From: an uncultured Methanobrevibacter sp.
Lineage (GTDB): Archaea; Methanobacteriota; Methanobacteria; Methanobacteriales; Methanobacteriaceae
Direction of reading: 5' to 3'
Length of the DNA stretch: 64,000 nt
Assembly (NCBI GenBank): GCA_900320515.1
Contig: ONSJ01000019.1
Location: 1 to 64,000, forward strand
This document shows positions 38,027 through 47,600 of the stretch, piece after piece (position 1 is the first letter of the stretch; every line of letters starts with the position of its first letter). Under the pieces are notes generated by a model. The model searched no databases, had not been told where the DNA came from, and saw nothing but the letters and a program-made list of their open reading frames with translations. A program made the translations under genes and the position numbers.

Positions 38027-38701
38027 ACTTGCGGCATCATCATATGGTGTCTCGCTTTTGTTTATCAGCACTAGATTTTTTCCGTTGAAGTAGTTTATCA
38101 GTCCTGCGGCAGGATAGACGACAAGTGAAGTTCCGCCGATGATTAATGTTTCCGCATTCTGGATATAATCAATTGCAAAGCTTAAGACTGCATTGTTCAA
38201 CGGCTCTTCGTATAATACCACATCAGGCTTCACAATTCCGCCACATTCACACTTTGGAATGCCGTCGCTTTCTAAAATGTAATCCAATGAATATTCCTTA
38301 CCGCAAATCTGACAATAGTTCCTGTGTATGGATCCGTGAAGCTCCAAAACTTCTCTGCTTCCTGCCTTTTGATGGAGTCCGTCTATGTTTTGGGTGATTA
38401 CTGCTTTAAGCTTTCCTGCATTTTCCAATTCAGCTAACTTTAAATGGGCAGGATTGGGTTCAGCATCCCTGAAAACAAGATTGTCTTTGTAATATGCAAA
38501 AAACTCCTCTGTATGGTCCATATAGTATGTGTGTGAAACAAGGTTTTCCGGAGTGTCGCCATATTTTTCCAAACTTTTGAAAATTCCGCTTTCAGACCTG
38601 AAATCCGGTATTCCACTTTCCGTTGAAACTCCTGCGCCTCCAAAGAATACTATATTGTCTGATGTGTCGATGATTTCTTGTAATTGGCTAATTTTAGACA
38701 T
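37973..38701 (-). CDS. Sir2-family NAD-dependent protein deacylase
   Basis: The 242 residues carry FFGGAGVSTESGIPDFRS for NAD binding, TQNIDGLHQKAG, the catalytic-His motif LHGS, the zinc-ribbon cysteines CQICG and CECGG, and IIGGTSLVVYPA. In archaea Sir2 deacetylates proteins such as Alba. I chose the ATG at 38701; the frame opens at a TTG 24 bases upstream, but that segment adds an unconserved N-rich tail. The 3' end overlaps sfsA on the other strand by 54 bases. Confidence 0.95.
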   Translation of the reverse strand: MSKISQLQEIIDTSDNIVFFGGAGVSTESGIPDFRSESGIFKSLEKYGDTPENLVSHTYYMDHTEEFFAYYKDNLVFRDAEPNPAHLKLAELENAGKLKAVITQNIDGLHQKAGSREVLELHGSIHRNYCQICGKEYSLDYILESDGIPKCECGGIVKPDVVLYEEPLNNAVLSFAIDYIQNAETLIIGGTSLVVYPAAGLINYFNGKNLVLINKSETPYDDAASLVINDAIGETLSQIKIQ

Positions 38702-38820
38702 ATTGTTATGTATGTTATTAATCAATATTAATTTTTCCCTAGATTCACAAATAAACTTTTAAATATGATATTTCACATAATAATATTATTAACTTGTTAT
38801 TAAAATTGCGAGGAATTTTC

Positions 38821-40467
38821 ATGGAAAACAATGATTCAAATCTTGATTGGATGGTTTACTGGTCCCTGCCGAAGTACAATCCCCGAAACAGCCAGATTAG
38901 GTTAATCAATGAAATCAATTTCGCAATTAAAAAAGGCTTTAAATACATAATCCTTGAGGCTGGAACAGGAATAGGTAAAAGCGCAATCGCCACAACCCTT
39001 GCCAACATGTATGATGATTCCTACATTCTTACGATGACAAAACAGCTCCAGGAACAATATCTTGATGATTTTGGAGATATGCTAGTTGAAATAAAAGGTC
39101 GTGGAAATTATAAATGTAACTATAAGGGATATTGTGACTTCTGTATCAAGGCAGAGTATAATCTAAGAAGATGCAGCACCTGCAGGTTCCAAAAGGCATT
39201 CAAAAAGGCTCAGGAAGCCAAGAATGTCATTACAAACTATGATTTCCTGTACTATGCAGGTGTGGCCAATCCTCTTTTGGATTCAAGGGAATTGCTGATT
39301 CTGGACGAGGCCCATAACCTGGAGCGCAAGATGCTTATGCTGTCATCTTCGGAGCTTGACCGTGAATACATATCAACCAAGTTCGGTATTGATATTTTCG
39401 AGCCGATAATGCATGGAACTAAATCAATCAATGATTTGAAAAGAAATCCCGAGTACTGGACAAGGCTGTGCGATGATCTTATTAAGGAATGCAAAAAGAG
39501 AATCAAGAAAATTGAGGGAGACGCCAACAAAACGGTTCAGGTCAGCTTGGATGAGTTTGAAAGCGACCCTTCAAAGTATTCCAATTTTGACTATGTTGAA
39601 AAGCAGAACCTGGAGCAGGACATGAAATCGTTCGCTTCAATCTCTTTGGGTCTGACACACAATGAGCTGATTATTGATTTGCCTACTAAAGATAGCATAT
39701 TAAGCAATCAGATGGATATATCAGCTGAATTCAAGCCCTATTCCGTTGCTGATGATACCCAAAATCTTTTAAGCATGGGCAATGTCTGCATATTCCTGAC
39801 CGGAACTCTGGGAAGCAAGGACAAGTTCTGCGAGTGGAACAATATCAATCCTGACGAGACTTATTATATTTATGAGAAGTCTCCGTTTAATGTGGCCAAC
39901 AGGCCAATATACACTGATTTTGTAGGCAGGATGAGTGGCAGAAGAAGGGGAAAGATTCCAAACTGGAAAAATCCGAGGGCAATCAAAAAAATCAGGGAGC
40001 TTTTGGACAAGCACTCAAACGAAAAGGGTGTTATCCACACCTCAAGCAATGAACAGGCATTCTGGATTATGGAACAGCTGAAGGATTATCCTCTGGTGTT
40101 TGTTGGCGGCAGTGACAGGAATGTCGTTCTAAAGGACTTTACACAATCAAAGGAGAATCTGGTTCTTATCGGGGCTTCCATAAAGGATGGCGTGGACTTC
40201 AAGGGCGATTTGTGCCGCTTCCAGATTGTTTTTAAAATTCCATATCCTCAGTTAAATGAGCAGGTCAAGTACAGAAGGGACCTTGATCCAAAATGGTTCT
40301 ACTACCAGACTGTAATGGCATTGATGCAGGCTTATGGACGTGGAATACGTGATATGGATGATTGGTGTGTAATGTATATAATAGATTCCAGCTTTAAGCA
40401 GCTGTTCGAGTATAACCGTGGATTTTTCAATGAATATTTCAGTGAAGCGGTTCAAAAAAAGAAGTAA
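38821..40467 (+). CDS. Rad3/XPD/DinG-like superfamily 2 DNA helicase
   Basis: The 548 residues hold Walker A EAGTGIGKSAIA, the DEAH box LILDEAHNLER, four clustered cysteines between them (CNYKGYCDFC and CSTC) that probably bind a 4Fe-4S cluster as in XPD and DinG, and C-terminal motifs (GVIHTSSNEQA, GASIKDGVDFKGD, QAYGRGIRDMDD). It likely unwinds DNA 5' to 3' during repair. The ATG at 38821 is preceded by CGAGGA with good spacing; an upstream ATG nine codons earlier lacks one. It is convergent with argG and shares a hairpin terminator. Confidence 0.93.
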   Translation: MENNDSNLDWMVYWSLPKYNPRNSQIRLINEINFAIKKGFKYIILEAGTGIGKSAIATTLANMYDDSYILTMTKQLQEQYLDDFGDMLVEIKGRGNYKCNYKGYCDFCIKAEYNLRRCSTCRFQKAFKKAQEAKNVITNYDFLYYAGVANPLLDSRELLILDEAHNLERKMLMLSSSELDREYISTKFGIDIFEPIMHGTKSINDLKRNPEYWTRLCDDLIKECKKRIKKIEGDANKTVQVSLDEFESDPSKYSNFDYVEKQNLEQDMKSFASISLGLTHNELIIDLPTKDSILSNQMDISAEFKPYSVADDTQNLLSMGNVCIFLTGTLGSKDKFCEWNNINPDETYYIYEKSPFNVANRPIYTDFVGRMSGRRRGKIPNWKNPRAIKKIRELLDKHSNEKGVIHTSSNEQAFWIMEQLKDYPLVFVGGSDRNVVLKDFTQSKENLVLIGASIKDGVDFKGDLCRFQIVFKIPYPQLNEQVKYRRDLDPKWFYYQTVMALMQAYGRGIRDMDDWCVMYIIDSSFKQLFEYNRGFFNEYFSEAVQKKK

Positions 40468-40470
40468 AAT

Positions 40471-40487
40471 GATAGCGTAAAGCTATC
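40471..40487. terminator. Bidirectional hairpin between helicase and argG
   Basis: GATAGC (40471-40476) pairs with GCTATC (40482-40487) around GTAAA. On each strand an AT-rich, T-containing tail follows. It sits on the argG stop codon and just after the helicase stop, so it can serve both convergent transcripts. Confidence 0.65.
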
Positions 40488-41661
40488 TGTTTAATTTTTG
40501 GTAATTTGCAGCTTGAAGACCGTGGTATTTAATCATACCTTCAACTTCGCTTTGCTCGGTTTCCTTGTCTTCAAATGTAATTTGTTCGATGCTGTGTATG
40601 CTGAATGGAGATTTTCTGATAATAGGTTGGATTGAACCTTTGAATAATTTCATTACGACTTCTCCGCTTACTCTTTCTTGCATCTTGTCGATTGCTTGGT
40701 CCAGGTCTTCTCTTAATGGTTCCTGCCAGAGTGCTCCGTAGACCAAATCAGCATATAATGTTGACACGTATTCTGCAAATCTTAGCTCATCGGTTGTCAA
40801 TACCAATTCCTCTAAGGCTTGGTGTGCAGCGATTAACAATTTTGCACCAGGGGTTTCATAGATTTCTCTGCTTTTAAGACCGATCATTCTGTTTTCTATC
40901 GTGTCCACTCTGCCGAGAGCATTGTTTCCGGCAATTTCATTTGCCTTTTCAATCAATTGGACCAATGGCATCATTTCGCCGTTTATGGCTACTGGAATAC
41001 CTTCTTCAAATTCGATGGATACCTTTTCAGGTTCGTCGTTTGCATCTTCCCAGGATTTGGTCCATTCATAGATGTCTTCAGGAGGTTCGTTTGCAGGGTC
41101 TTCCAATACGTCCCCTTCAATTGCTCTTCCCCAGAGGTTTTCGTCAATACTGTAAATTTTATCGTAGCTTAATTCGATTCCTTTGGATTCAGCATATGCC
41201 TTTTCTTCAGTTCTTGTCAGATTCATTTCTCTGATTGGTGCGATAATGTCCAAATCAGACATTGCAAGAATGACGGCTTCGAATCTGAACTGGTCATTTC
41301 CTTTTCCGGTACATCCGTGTGCAATTGCGACTGCCCCTTCTTTTTCAGCTACTTCTATGATTTTTTGTGCAATTAATGGTCTTGCAAGAGCGGTGCTTAA
41401 TGGATATCCTTCGTATTCTGCATTTGCTTTTATTCCACGTGAGATGTATTCGTTTGCGAATTCTTCTTTGGCGTCTATGTTGTAGTGTTTGAGTCCGCCG
41501 ATTTTTGCGGCCATGGTTTTTGCTTTTTCCATTTCTTCTTCGCCTTGCCCTACATCTACACATGCAGTAATTACTTCATAGTCATATTTTTCTTCTAATA
41601 ACTTAACGCAGACAGAGGTGTCTAAACCTCCGCTGAATGCTAAAACTACTTTATCAGTCAT
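40483..41661 (-). CDS. argG: Argininosuccinate synthase
   Basis: Joins citrulline and aspartate with ATP in arginine synthesis. The N-terminal pyrophosphatase loop is [53 protein letters not shown] and [16 protein letters not shown] follow in the family order. The ATG at 41661 was chosen because an in-frame GTG nine bases upstream is part of the GGTGAT ribosome-binding sequence. The 226-bp region upstream holds a palindrome, a long inverted repeat and a T-tract, so the leader may be structured. No other arg gene is in the window. Confidence 0.97.
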   Translation of the reverse strand: MTDKVVLAFSGGLDTSVCVKLLEEKYDYEVITACVDVGQGEEEMEKAKTMAAKIGGLKHYNIDAKEEFANEYISRGIKANAEYEGYPLSTALARPLIAQKIIEVAEKEGAVAIAHGCTGKGNDQFRFEAVILAMSDLDIIAPIREMNLTRTEEKAYAESKGIELSYDKIYSIDENLWGRAIEGDVLEDPANEPPEDIYEWTKSWEDANDEPEKVSIEFEEGIPVAINGEMMPLVQLIEKANEIAGNNALGRVDTIENRMIGLKSREIYETPGAKLLIAAHQALEELVLTTDELRFAEYVSTLYADLVYGALWQEPLREDLDQAIDKMQERVSGEVVMKLFKGSIQPIIRKSPFSIHSIEQITFEDKETEQSEVEGMIKYHGLQAANYQKLNR

Positions 41662-41751
41662 AATAATCACCGTAATAAGAATGAATATTCAATAATAATT
41701 ATATTTTTAATAGTATTTAATAATTTTCTAAAAAAAGTTGACAGAAGAAAA

Positions 41752-41822
41752 ACTCTTAATTGAGGATAAATAATTGAGGTTGAAGTATGTGTATTATGGA
41801 TAAGGACACCCCAATTAAGAGT
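41752..41822 (-). other. Long-stem inverted repeat with an alternative pairing partner
   Basis: ACTCTTAATTG (41752-41762) and CAATTAAGAGT (41812-41822) are exact inverted repeats. On the minus strand the stem extends to 14 pairs with one G:U and is followed by a T-tract (41747-41751). A second copy of TAATTGAGG (41771-41779) could pair with the same 5' arm, so two exclusive hairpins are possible. It may be the 3' terminator of the upstream helicase or an attenuator-like leader of argG. Confidence 0.5.
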
Positions 41823-41891
41823 ATGGAGGAAAGTGTTTCATCCTTGATTATAGTTAGGTTTTCATACTATATAAAGTTTAGGTATACCTAA
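41787..41891 (+). CDS. Possible 34-residue peptide (weak)
   Basis: An ATG with GAGG eight bases upstream opens a 34-codon frame starting MCIMDKDTPIKSMEES and ending in a basic, aromatic tail, with its TAA inside the 24-bp palindrome. Coding is not supported beyond the ribosome-binding site, and the stretch may simply be structured RNA. I know no family for it. Confidence 0.2.
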   Translation: MCIMDKDTPIKSMEESVSSLIIVRFSYYIKFRYT

Positions 41892-41896
41892 ACTTT
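41873..41896. promoter_or_regulatory. 24-bp perfect palindrome, core TTTAGGTATACCTAAA
   Basis: Every base from 41873 to 41896 is self-complementary. It overlaps the stop codon of the UPF1-like helicase and abuts a TATA-like stretch (CTATATAAAG, 41868-41876), which reads TTTATATAG on the minus strand towards argG. The core resembles DtxR/IdeR-type operators (TTAGG-N4-CCTAA). A 15-of-16 match stands at 56172-56187 before the ACR3-like gene. Confidence 0.5.
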
Positions 41897-43816
41897 TTCC
41901 AGCAAGTTTTCATCTTCACAGAAATTAATCAATCTTTCATATGTTGGATTTGTTATTAAGGTGTCTTTATTTCCTATAATGATGAGCTTACGTTTGGCAC
42001 GGGTTATTGCAACATTCAATCTTCTCAAATCACTTAAAAACCCGATATTTCCATTGTCATTGCTTCTGACAGTTGAAATTATGATGATTTCCTTTTCCCT
42101 TCCCTGGAATCCGTCGACTGTTTTGACTTCAATTTCAGTGTTTTCCTGAATTATCTTGACCTGATCGGCATATGGGCTGATTATTCCGATATCTGATTCG
42201 TTCACGCCGTCACTCAGATAATCGTCGGCAATTCTTATTGCAATTTCGGCTTCTATCTCATTGACAATTGATTTGGAATCCTTCAGGTGCCTTTCCCTGT
42301 TGTCTGCAATGTCGGATGTGTCAATGAAAAGCAGTGCCTCCTCATCCTGATGGGAATCCAAAATGTCTCTGATTTTTATGTCATCGACACTCGAATCGCT
42401 TTTCAAACCGTTATTGTAAAACTCTTCGTTTGGAAACTTCATGAGCAGGCTGTTCATACGGTATTGAATATCCAATAATTGTGATTTGAATGGATAAATG
42501 CGAATCAGCTCTTCAAACAGTGTTTTTGATAGTGCCCCTGCCCTGTCACTGATTATAGTTGGAGGAAGCTGCTTGTGGTCTCCCGCAAGAATGAACCTGT
42601 GGGCTTTTGCAATCGGAATCAGTACGCTTGGAATTGTGGCCTGTGAAGCTTCATCAATGACTGCAACATCAAATTTGACTCTTGCAATGGCCTCAAGCGC
42701 AGATGATGAGTTTGTGGCAAGTATCACATCGCTTGAGTCGATGATGTCTTTAATCATCCTGTTTTCAATCCTTTTGATTTCATCATGGGCCTCATCGATT
42801 TCCTGATTGATTTCAATCCATTTTGCCATTGATTTCATCTTCTCAGAGCTTATTCCGCGCCCTCCCTTTCCTTTAGATGCCATATGGAGAATGTCATAAT
42901 CACCATAGCCTCTTCGGTACTGTGGAGTCGGCTTTGTGTGGACTTTGCGCTTTTCAATCATGTTGTCAATCTTTTTGTGGATTTTTTTAATCTTCTTGTT
43001 CAGCTTATGATTTTCAACCTTGTATGCCAGGGTCTGTGTGATGTTGTGCTTTGAAACCCTTTGGGGATGTCCGAGCCTTGTCAATGTCAGCTTCTTGTTG
43101 TCCATCAGCCTTTCCAGGATGTTGTCGACTGCAGCATTGCTTTCCGCTGTCGCCAATACCTTATGGCCTTGTCTTGTTTCCTGTGAGATTAGTTCAACCA
43201 GTGTCCTTGTTTTTCCTGTTCCGAAAGGCCCGTGTATCAGGAAGAAATTTTCACATGAAAGTGCGTTTTCAATAGCTTTCTTTTGTGAATCGTTGAGATT
43301 TTCATCAATATATGAGATATATGGCACATCTCTGTTCTTTTTCGGGTTTCTCTCATTCAAAATGTATTCCAAGGCATTTTTGCCCTTCAAACTTAAATGA
43401 TTCAGATTGTCCTCCATCCTCCTGAAGGTTATGTCGTTGGCATACAGGTCAATCCTGACTTTCTTTTTAATTGCCCATTTTGGAACTCGCTTGTCAAAGG
43501 CAACCTTGATGAATCTGGCTCCCTTTTCTGTAACTGTACCTGTCAAATCGCTTCTAAGTGGATTGTCGGTACTGACCAGCACCATGTCTCCAACGGATAT
43601 TTCGGTATCGATTACCTCTGACCTTCCGAACTGAACAATCTGCAAGCCCAATTCCTTGCCCAGGCTTTTTCCTTTCACTTTATTTATTGCTCTTCCGAGC
43701 TCTTCCCTTTTCTGACCTGACATTGTGCTTATTTCACGTGTCATAAGGTCAATTTCAGCGTCTCTTTCGTAATTGATAAGCGTTATCAGGTTTTTAATAT
43801 ATTTCTTCATTTTCAT
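41888..43816 (-). CDS. UPF1/SMUBP2-like superfamily 1 helicase
   Basis: The 642 residues have an N-terminal SMUBP2-type beta-barrel (about 60-130: VGDMVLVSTDNPL, GTVTEKGARFIKVAFD), then Walker A GPFGTGKTRTLVEL, DEAS box VIDEASQATIPSV, GDHKQLPPT, QYRMNSLLMKFPN, TVDGFQGREKEIIIIS and VAITRAKRKLIIIG. Eukaryotic IGHMBP2 and UPF1 unwind RNA or DNA 5' to 3'. The archaeal homologues probably act in RNA or DNA processing. It is divergent from the M14 gene, with 38 bases between the starts. Confidence 0.93.
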   Translation of the reverse strand: MKMKKYIKNLITLINYERDAEIDLMTREISTMSGQKREELGRAINKVKGKSLGKELGLQIVQFGRSEVIDTEISVGDMVLVSTDNPLRSDLTGTVTEKGARFIKVAFDKRVPKWAIKKKVRIDLYANDITFRRMEDNLNHLSLKGKNALEYILNERNPKKNRDVPYISYIDENLNDSQKKAIENALSCENFFLIHGPFGTGKTRTLVELISQETRQGHKVLATAESNAAVDNILERLMDNKKLTLTRLGHPQRVSKHNITQTLAYKVENHKLNKKIKKIHKKIDNMIEKRKVHTKPTPQYRRGYGDYDILHMASKGKGGRGISSEKMKSMAKWIEINQEIDEAHDEIKRIENRMIKDIIDSSDVILATNSSSALEAIARVKFDVAVIDEASQATIPSVLIPIAKAHRFILAGDHKQLPPTIISDRAGALSKTLFEELIRIYPFKSQLLDIQYRMNSLLMKFPNEEFYNNGLKSDSSVDDIKIRDILDSHQDEEALLFIDTSDIADNRERHLKDSKSIVNEIEAEIAIRIADDYLSDGVNESDIGIISPYADQVKIIQENTEIEVKTVDGFQGREKEIIIISTVRSNDNGNIGFLSDLRRLNVAITRAKRKLIIIGNKDTLITNPTYERLINFCEDENLLEKV

Positions 43817-43854
43817 ACTTATTTTTAAATAAGAGTTTCACTGTATATTTAATT

Positions 43855-44595
43855 ATGCATTTTGAAAAAATTGGGGAATTCGGCAATCTGGAAATGTCAT
43901 ATGTATGTGATTTTTCCGGAGGATACATTTCACGAAACAGAAATCTTTTTGGAAAATTGGAATTAAACCGATTGACTCAATTCATCCTTGAAAAATGCAC
44001 TTATGGAACTCCTATTTTTAAATTGGGCGATGGTGGCAATAAGATTTTGATATTGTCGGGAATTCATGGAAACGAGCTATCTCCGCAAATTGCCAATGTG
44101 AAACTGCTAAATGAGTTGATTGATGTTGATTTGAAAAATACGCTATATTTCATACCATTCGCATCACCCAAATCAACAATGTACAATGAGAGGACATTCA
44201 ATGATATGGATCTGAACCGCTCAGCCCATATTAAGAACTCCTTAAGCAATCTGATTGTTCAGGCGGTTGAGAATCTTACAATCAATTTTGTAGGGGACTT
44301 TCATTCAACAGCTTTCAATGCAAATCCCGGTATAGAATCTGTATTTTCATCAAAGTCTCCCTCTCCCGAAAGCTATCTGATAGCAAATTACATATCTCAA
44401 AATGTAGGCTCTGAAGTCATATCCTTTGATTTTGCGGGTTCTTCTTATAAGGGGGCGGTTGAGGACGTTTGCAATCTGAAAAAAATTCCTGCAGTCACTT
44501 GTGAGGTGCTGTGTCCCTTTGCAAATGTCATTAGTGGCAGTGTTGAAACATCCCTTGCCCAAATGAAAAGTTTTTTAGATTATTTTGGGATTTAA
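43855..44595 (+). CDS. Succinylglutamate desuccinylase/aspartoacylase-family M14 zinc hydrolase
   Basis: The 246 residues have the M14 carboxypeptidase-like zinc site of the AstE/AspA group: ILSGIHGNELSPQ supplies His and Glu, FNDMDLNRS the substrate-binding Arg, GDFHST the third zinc ligand, and TCEVLCPFAN a glutamate that may be catalytic. The substrate is unknown; family members cleave acyl-amino acids, and some methanogen copies may trim peptides or wall components. A decayed copy of its 3' end lies at 54255, beyond the adhesin. No ribosome-binding site is obvious, so the mRNA may be almost leaderless. Confidence 0.85.
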   Translation: MHFEKIGEFGNLEMSYVCDFSGGYISRNRNLFGKLELNRLTQFILEKCTYGTPIFKLGDGGNKILILSGIHGNELSPQIANVKLLNELIDVDLKNTLYFIPFASPKSTMYNERTFNDMDLNRSAHIKNSLSNLIVQAVENLTINFVGDFHSTAFNANPGIESVFSSKSPSPESYLIANYISQNVGSEVISFDFAGSSYKGAVEDVCNLKKIPAVTCEVLCPFANVISGSVETSLAQMKSFLDYFGI

Positions 44596-44686
44596 TGAAT
44601 ATTTAATTATTTTTTTAAAAAGATGTTAATTTTATATGTTTTTTATTCAAAAATATTATACATAGAAAACAAGGAGTATTATATTC

Positions 44687-47600
44687 ATGAAGGTTTATAA
44701 AACGATGTTTATCATTGCCTTTTTGGTAGTGATATGTTCCTTGTCATTTGTTAGTGCAAGCGAATCTGACAATGGAACTGTTTTAGAAAACGATGTATTA
44801 AGTTTGGATGAATCAGATTCTCCTGTTGAAGTTTTAAACACTGTTAGTGATGATTCTTCAATAAGCAGTGATTCTTCTAAGGGTGGTGTTTTAAACACTG
44901 TTGATGATTCTCCGGTAAATGCTAATTATAATTCTTCTCAGGATTTGGGAATTGATTCTTCTGGGATGGATGTTTTAAATGCAAGTGATGAGGATAAGTT
45001 ATCTTATGACTCATATTATGGAACTCGTGACAAGCTCAACAAGCTGGTTGAGGATGCCTTGCCTGGCTCAACAGTTACTTTAGATGAGGATTTTCAGTTT
45101 GTAGGGGATCAGGATCCTGTTAAAATAACTAAGAGTATTGTAATCGACGGTAAGGGGCATAAAATTTTCCTTGGTGCTAATCCTGCTTTTGACTTAAATT
45201 ATGAGACTCCATATGGAAAGATAGAAATAAAAAATATTGTTTTTTTGGGAGGATGTAATAGGGCAATTACAGTTTATGGAGATTGTTGTCCTTTTGTAAT
45301 TTCTGGTTGCAGCTTCTCATTTGTTTATGCAGGTCTTTCTGCAGGTGCACTTGACCTAAGGGCTACATATAAATCTTATGTTGTTGATTGTACTTTTAAT
45401 GCATGTCATGCTGAAGGGTCTTTTACGGTTGTTACATGGGAGACTCTGCCTACTATGTCTTCCACTGCATTTAGTGATGGCGGCGCCATTTATTGTACTG
45501 GCCCTATGACAATTCAATCTTGTAGATTTGATAATTGTTCTGCTGGAGACGGGGGTGCAATATACGCACGTGATGATGTCCAAATAATAGATTGTATTTT
45601 TGCCGGAAATCATGGTGGAAGATCTGAATGTTGGGAGTCCCCTTTGATTGGAGGTGCTGTTTATATTGGACAGGGATATAACTCCCTAGTTAAGGGATGC
45701 AGATTTATTGGAAATCATGCTGGACGTTATGGGGGTGCAATTGCAACATATGGTAATAATGCCCGAATCGAGGATTGTCTTTTCGATTCCAATTATCTGG
45801 ACAATAGTTATATGCAAAAAGGTGGAGCAATCTTTGTTTCTTGTAATTCTATGAATGACAAGACCGATGTTAATATAGCCAGGTGCACATTCATTAATAA
45901 TGGATATGATGGAAATGAGCATTACTGTAAAGATGGTGGTGCAATCTATCTCGATGATAGGATTGTTGGAGGAAATATTGTAGACTGTAATTTTACCGGC
46001 AATCGTGCAACAAAATGTGGTGGTGCAATATATTCAACATCCGATTGTAACAATTATAAAATTTCAAATTCTGTATTTTCCAGAAACAAGGCTAATGATA
46101 AGGGTGGAGCAATCTATCTCGATTCTACTAAGGTTGTTGTTCAGGATTCTATTTTTGATTCCAATTCCGCTGATGATGATGGTGGAGCTATTTATGTTGA
46201 ATCAAGATATAATACAATTAAAAACGCCCTATTTACAAATAACACTGCTAAGGACGAAGGTGGTGCATTGTATATCAATGCAAGATACACTACTGTTGCC
46301 TTTTCCAGTTTATTGGGAAATGCTGCTAAAAAGGGTTATGACATTTATTGTGATTCCAGCTATTGTACTCTTTCAGATTCCGTTGTTTTGGGAAACAATC
46401 CTAAGGAGGCAATTTATTCTTCTAAGGCATTCTCCGCTAAAGGCTGTTGGTGGGGAAATGTCCTAAGCAATAAAAATGTCAAACCGGATGTTGAAAAGAA
46501 AGTGAATCTTGGTGACGTTTGGCTTTATCTTAAAGAAGATATTACATACGGCCATACCGGTTCATTGCCTACTGCGGTTCTTGGAACTGGTCTTTGGTCT
46601 CCAGTGTCTGGGTCTAGGGTTACCAATTATCCAAAATTCACTTTTGACATGGCTTTCACAAATGTGGTTTCAAATTCAAATACGATGGTCTGTGACGGTT
46701 TAAGTGATTTCATTTATCCGCTGTCTGCAACCGACACTGCCGTAACTCTTTCAAGAGGCAAGTGGTCTTACAAGATTAATATGAATTTTGATTCCGCTGT
46801 CTTTAATAATCTTTCCCTGTCTCATCTAAAGAATAATATTGATCATGCAGGAGGAGAATTGACTGCAGAACTGATTTTGGACAGTGATTATGGATATATG
46901 GATATCTGTGACAAAGAGGTAATTGACGGATTTGATGTTAGTAAGAATCTTGTCCTTGATGGTAATGGACACACTATCGACGGAAAAAATGTTTCTTCAT
47001 TATTTAACACATATAGGGAATTGACCTTGAAAAATCTCAACCTGGTCAATCTCAAAAGAGTTGTAAATTCTAAAACGGCAAGGGATATTTATATCGAGAA
47101 TTGTACTTTCACTAATTGTGGAATTGGTTTTGATGTATTGACTGTTTTAGGAGAAAAAATTTCAATTAAGGATTCCAAATTTTATGATTGTTATTCGGAG
47201 TCTTCCATAATCTTCTGCAATAGTCAAAAGAACTATACCTTGTCAATGGTCGGCTGTGAATTTATTGGAAATAATGCCAGTTCCCTTGTAAAAGGTACTC
47301 ATTCCAAATCATTTAACATTATCCAAAACATTTTCCTGAATAATAACTTCGCTGAAATGTTTAAGTTTACAAAGGGCAATCCTTCAAATTCAAGTTATGA
47401 TTTAAACTGGTTTGGAAATACTATAAATGATTATAATTTCAGGCCGAACGTCAATGTTGATTTGGATAATTGGATGGTCTTGGATATAGTAAATGATGAA
47501 AATACATTCGGAACAAAGTATATTTATCTCAAACCGTATAATGCAACTTCCCAAGTGATTGAAAACAGCACATATTTGAATATTGGGTTCAATGTTTCTT

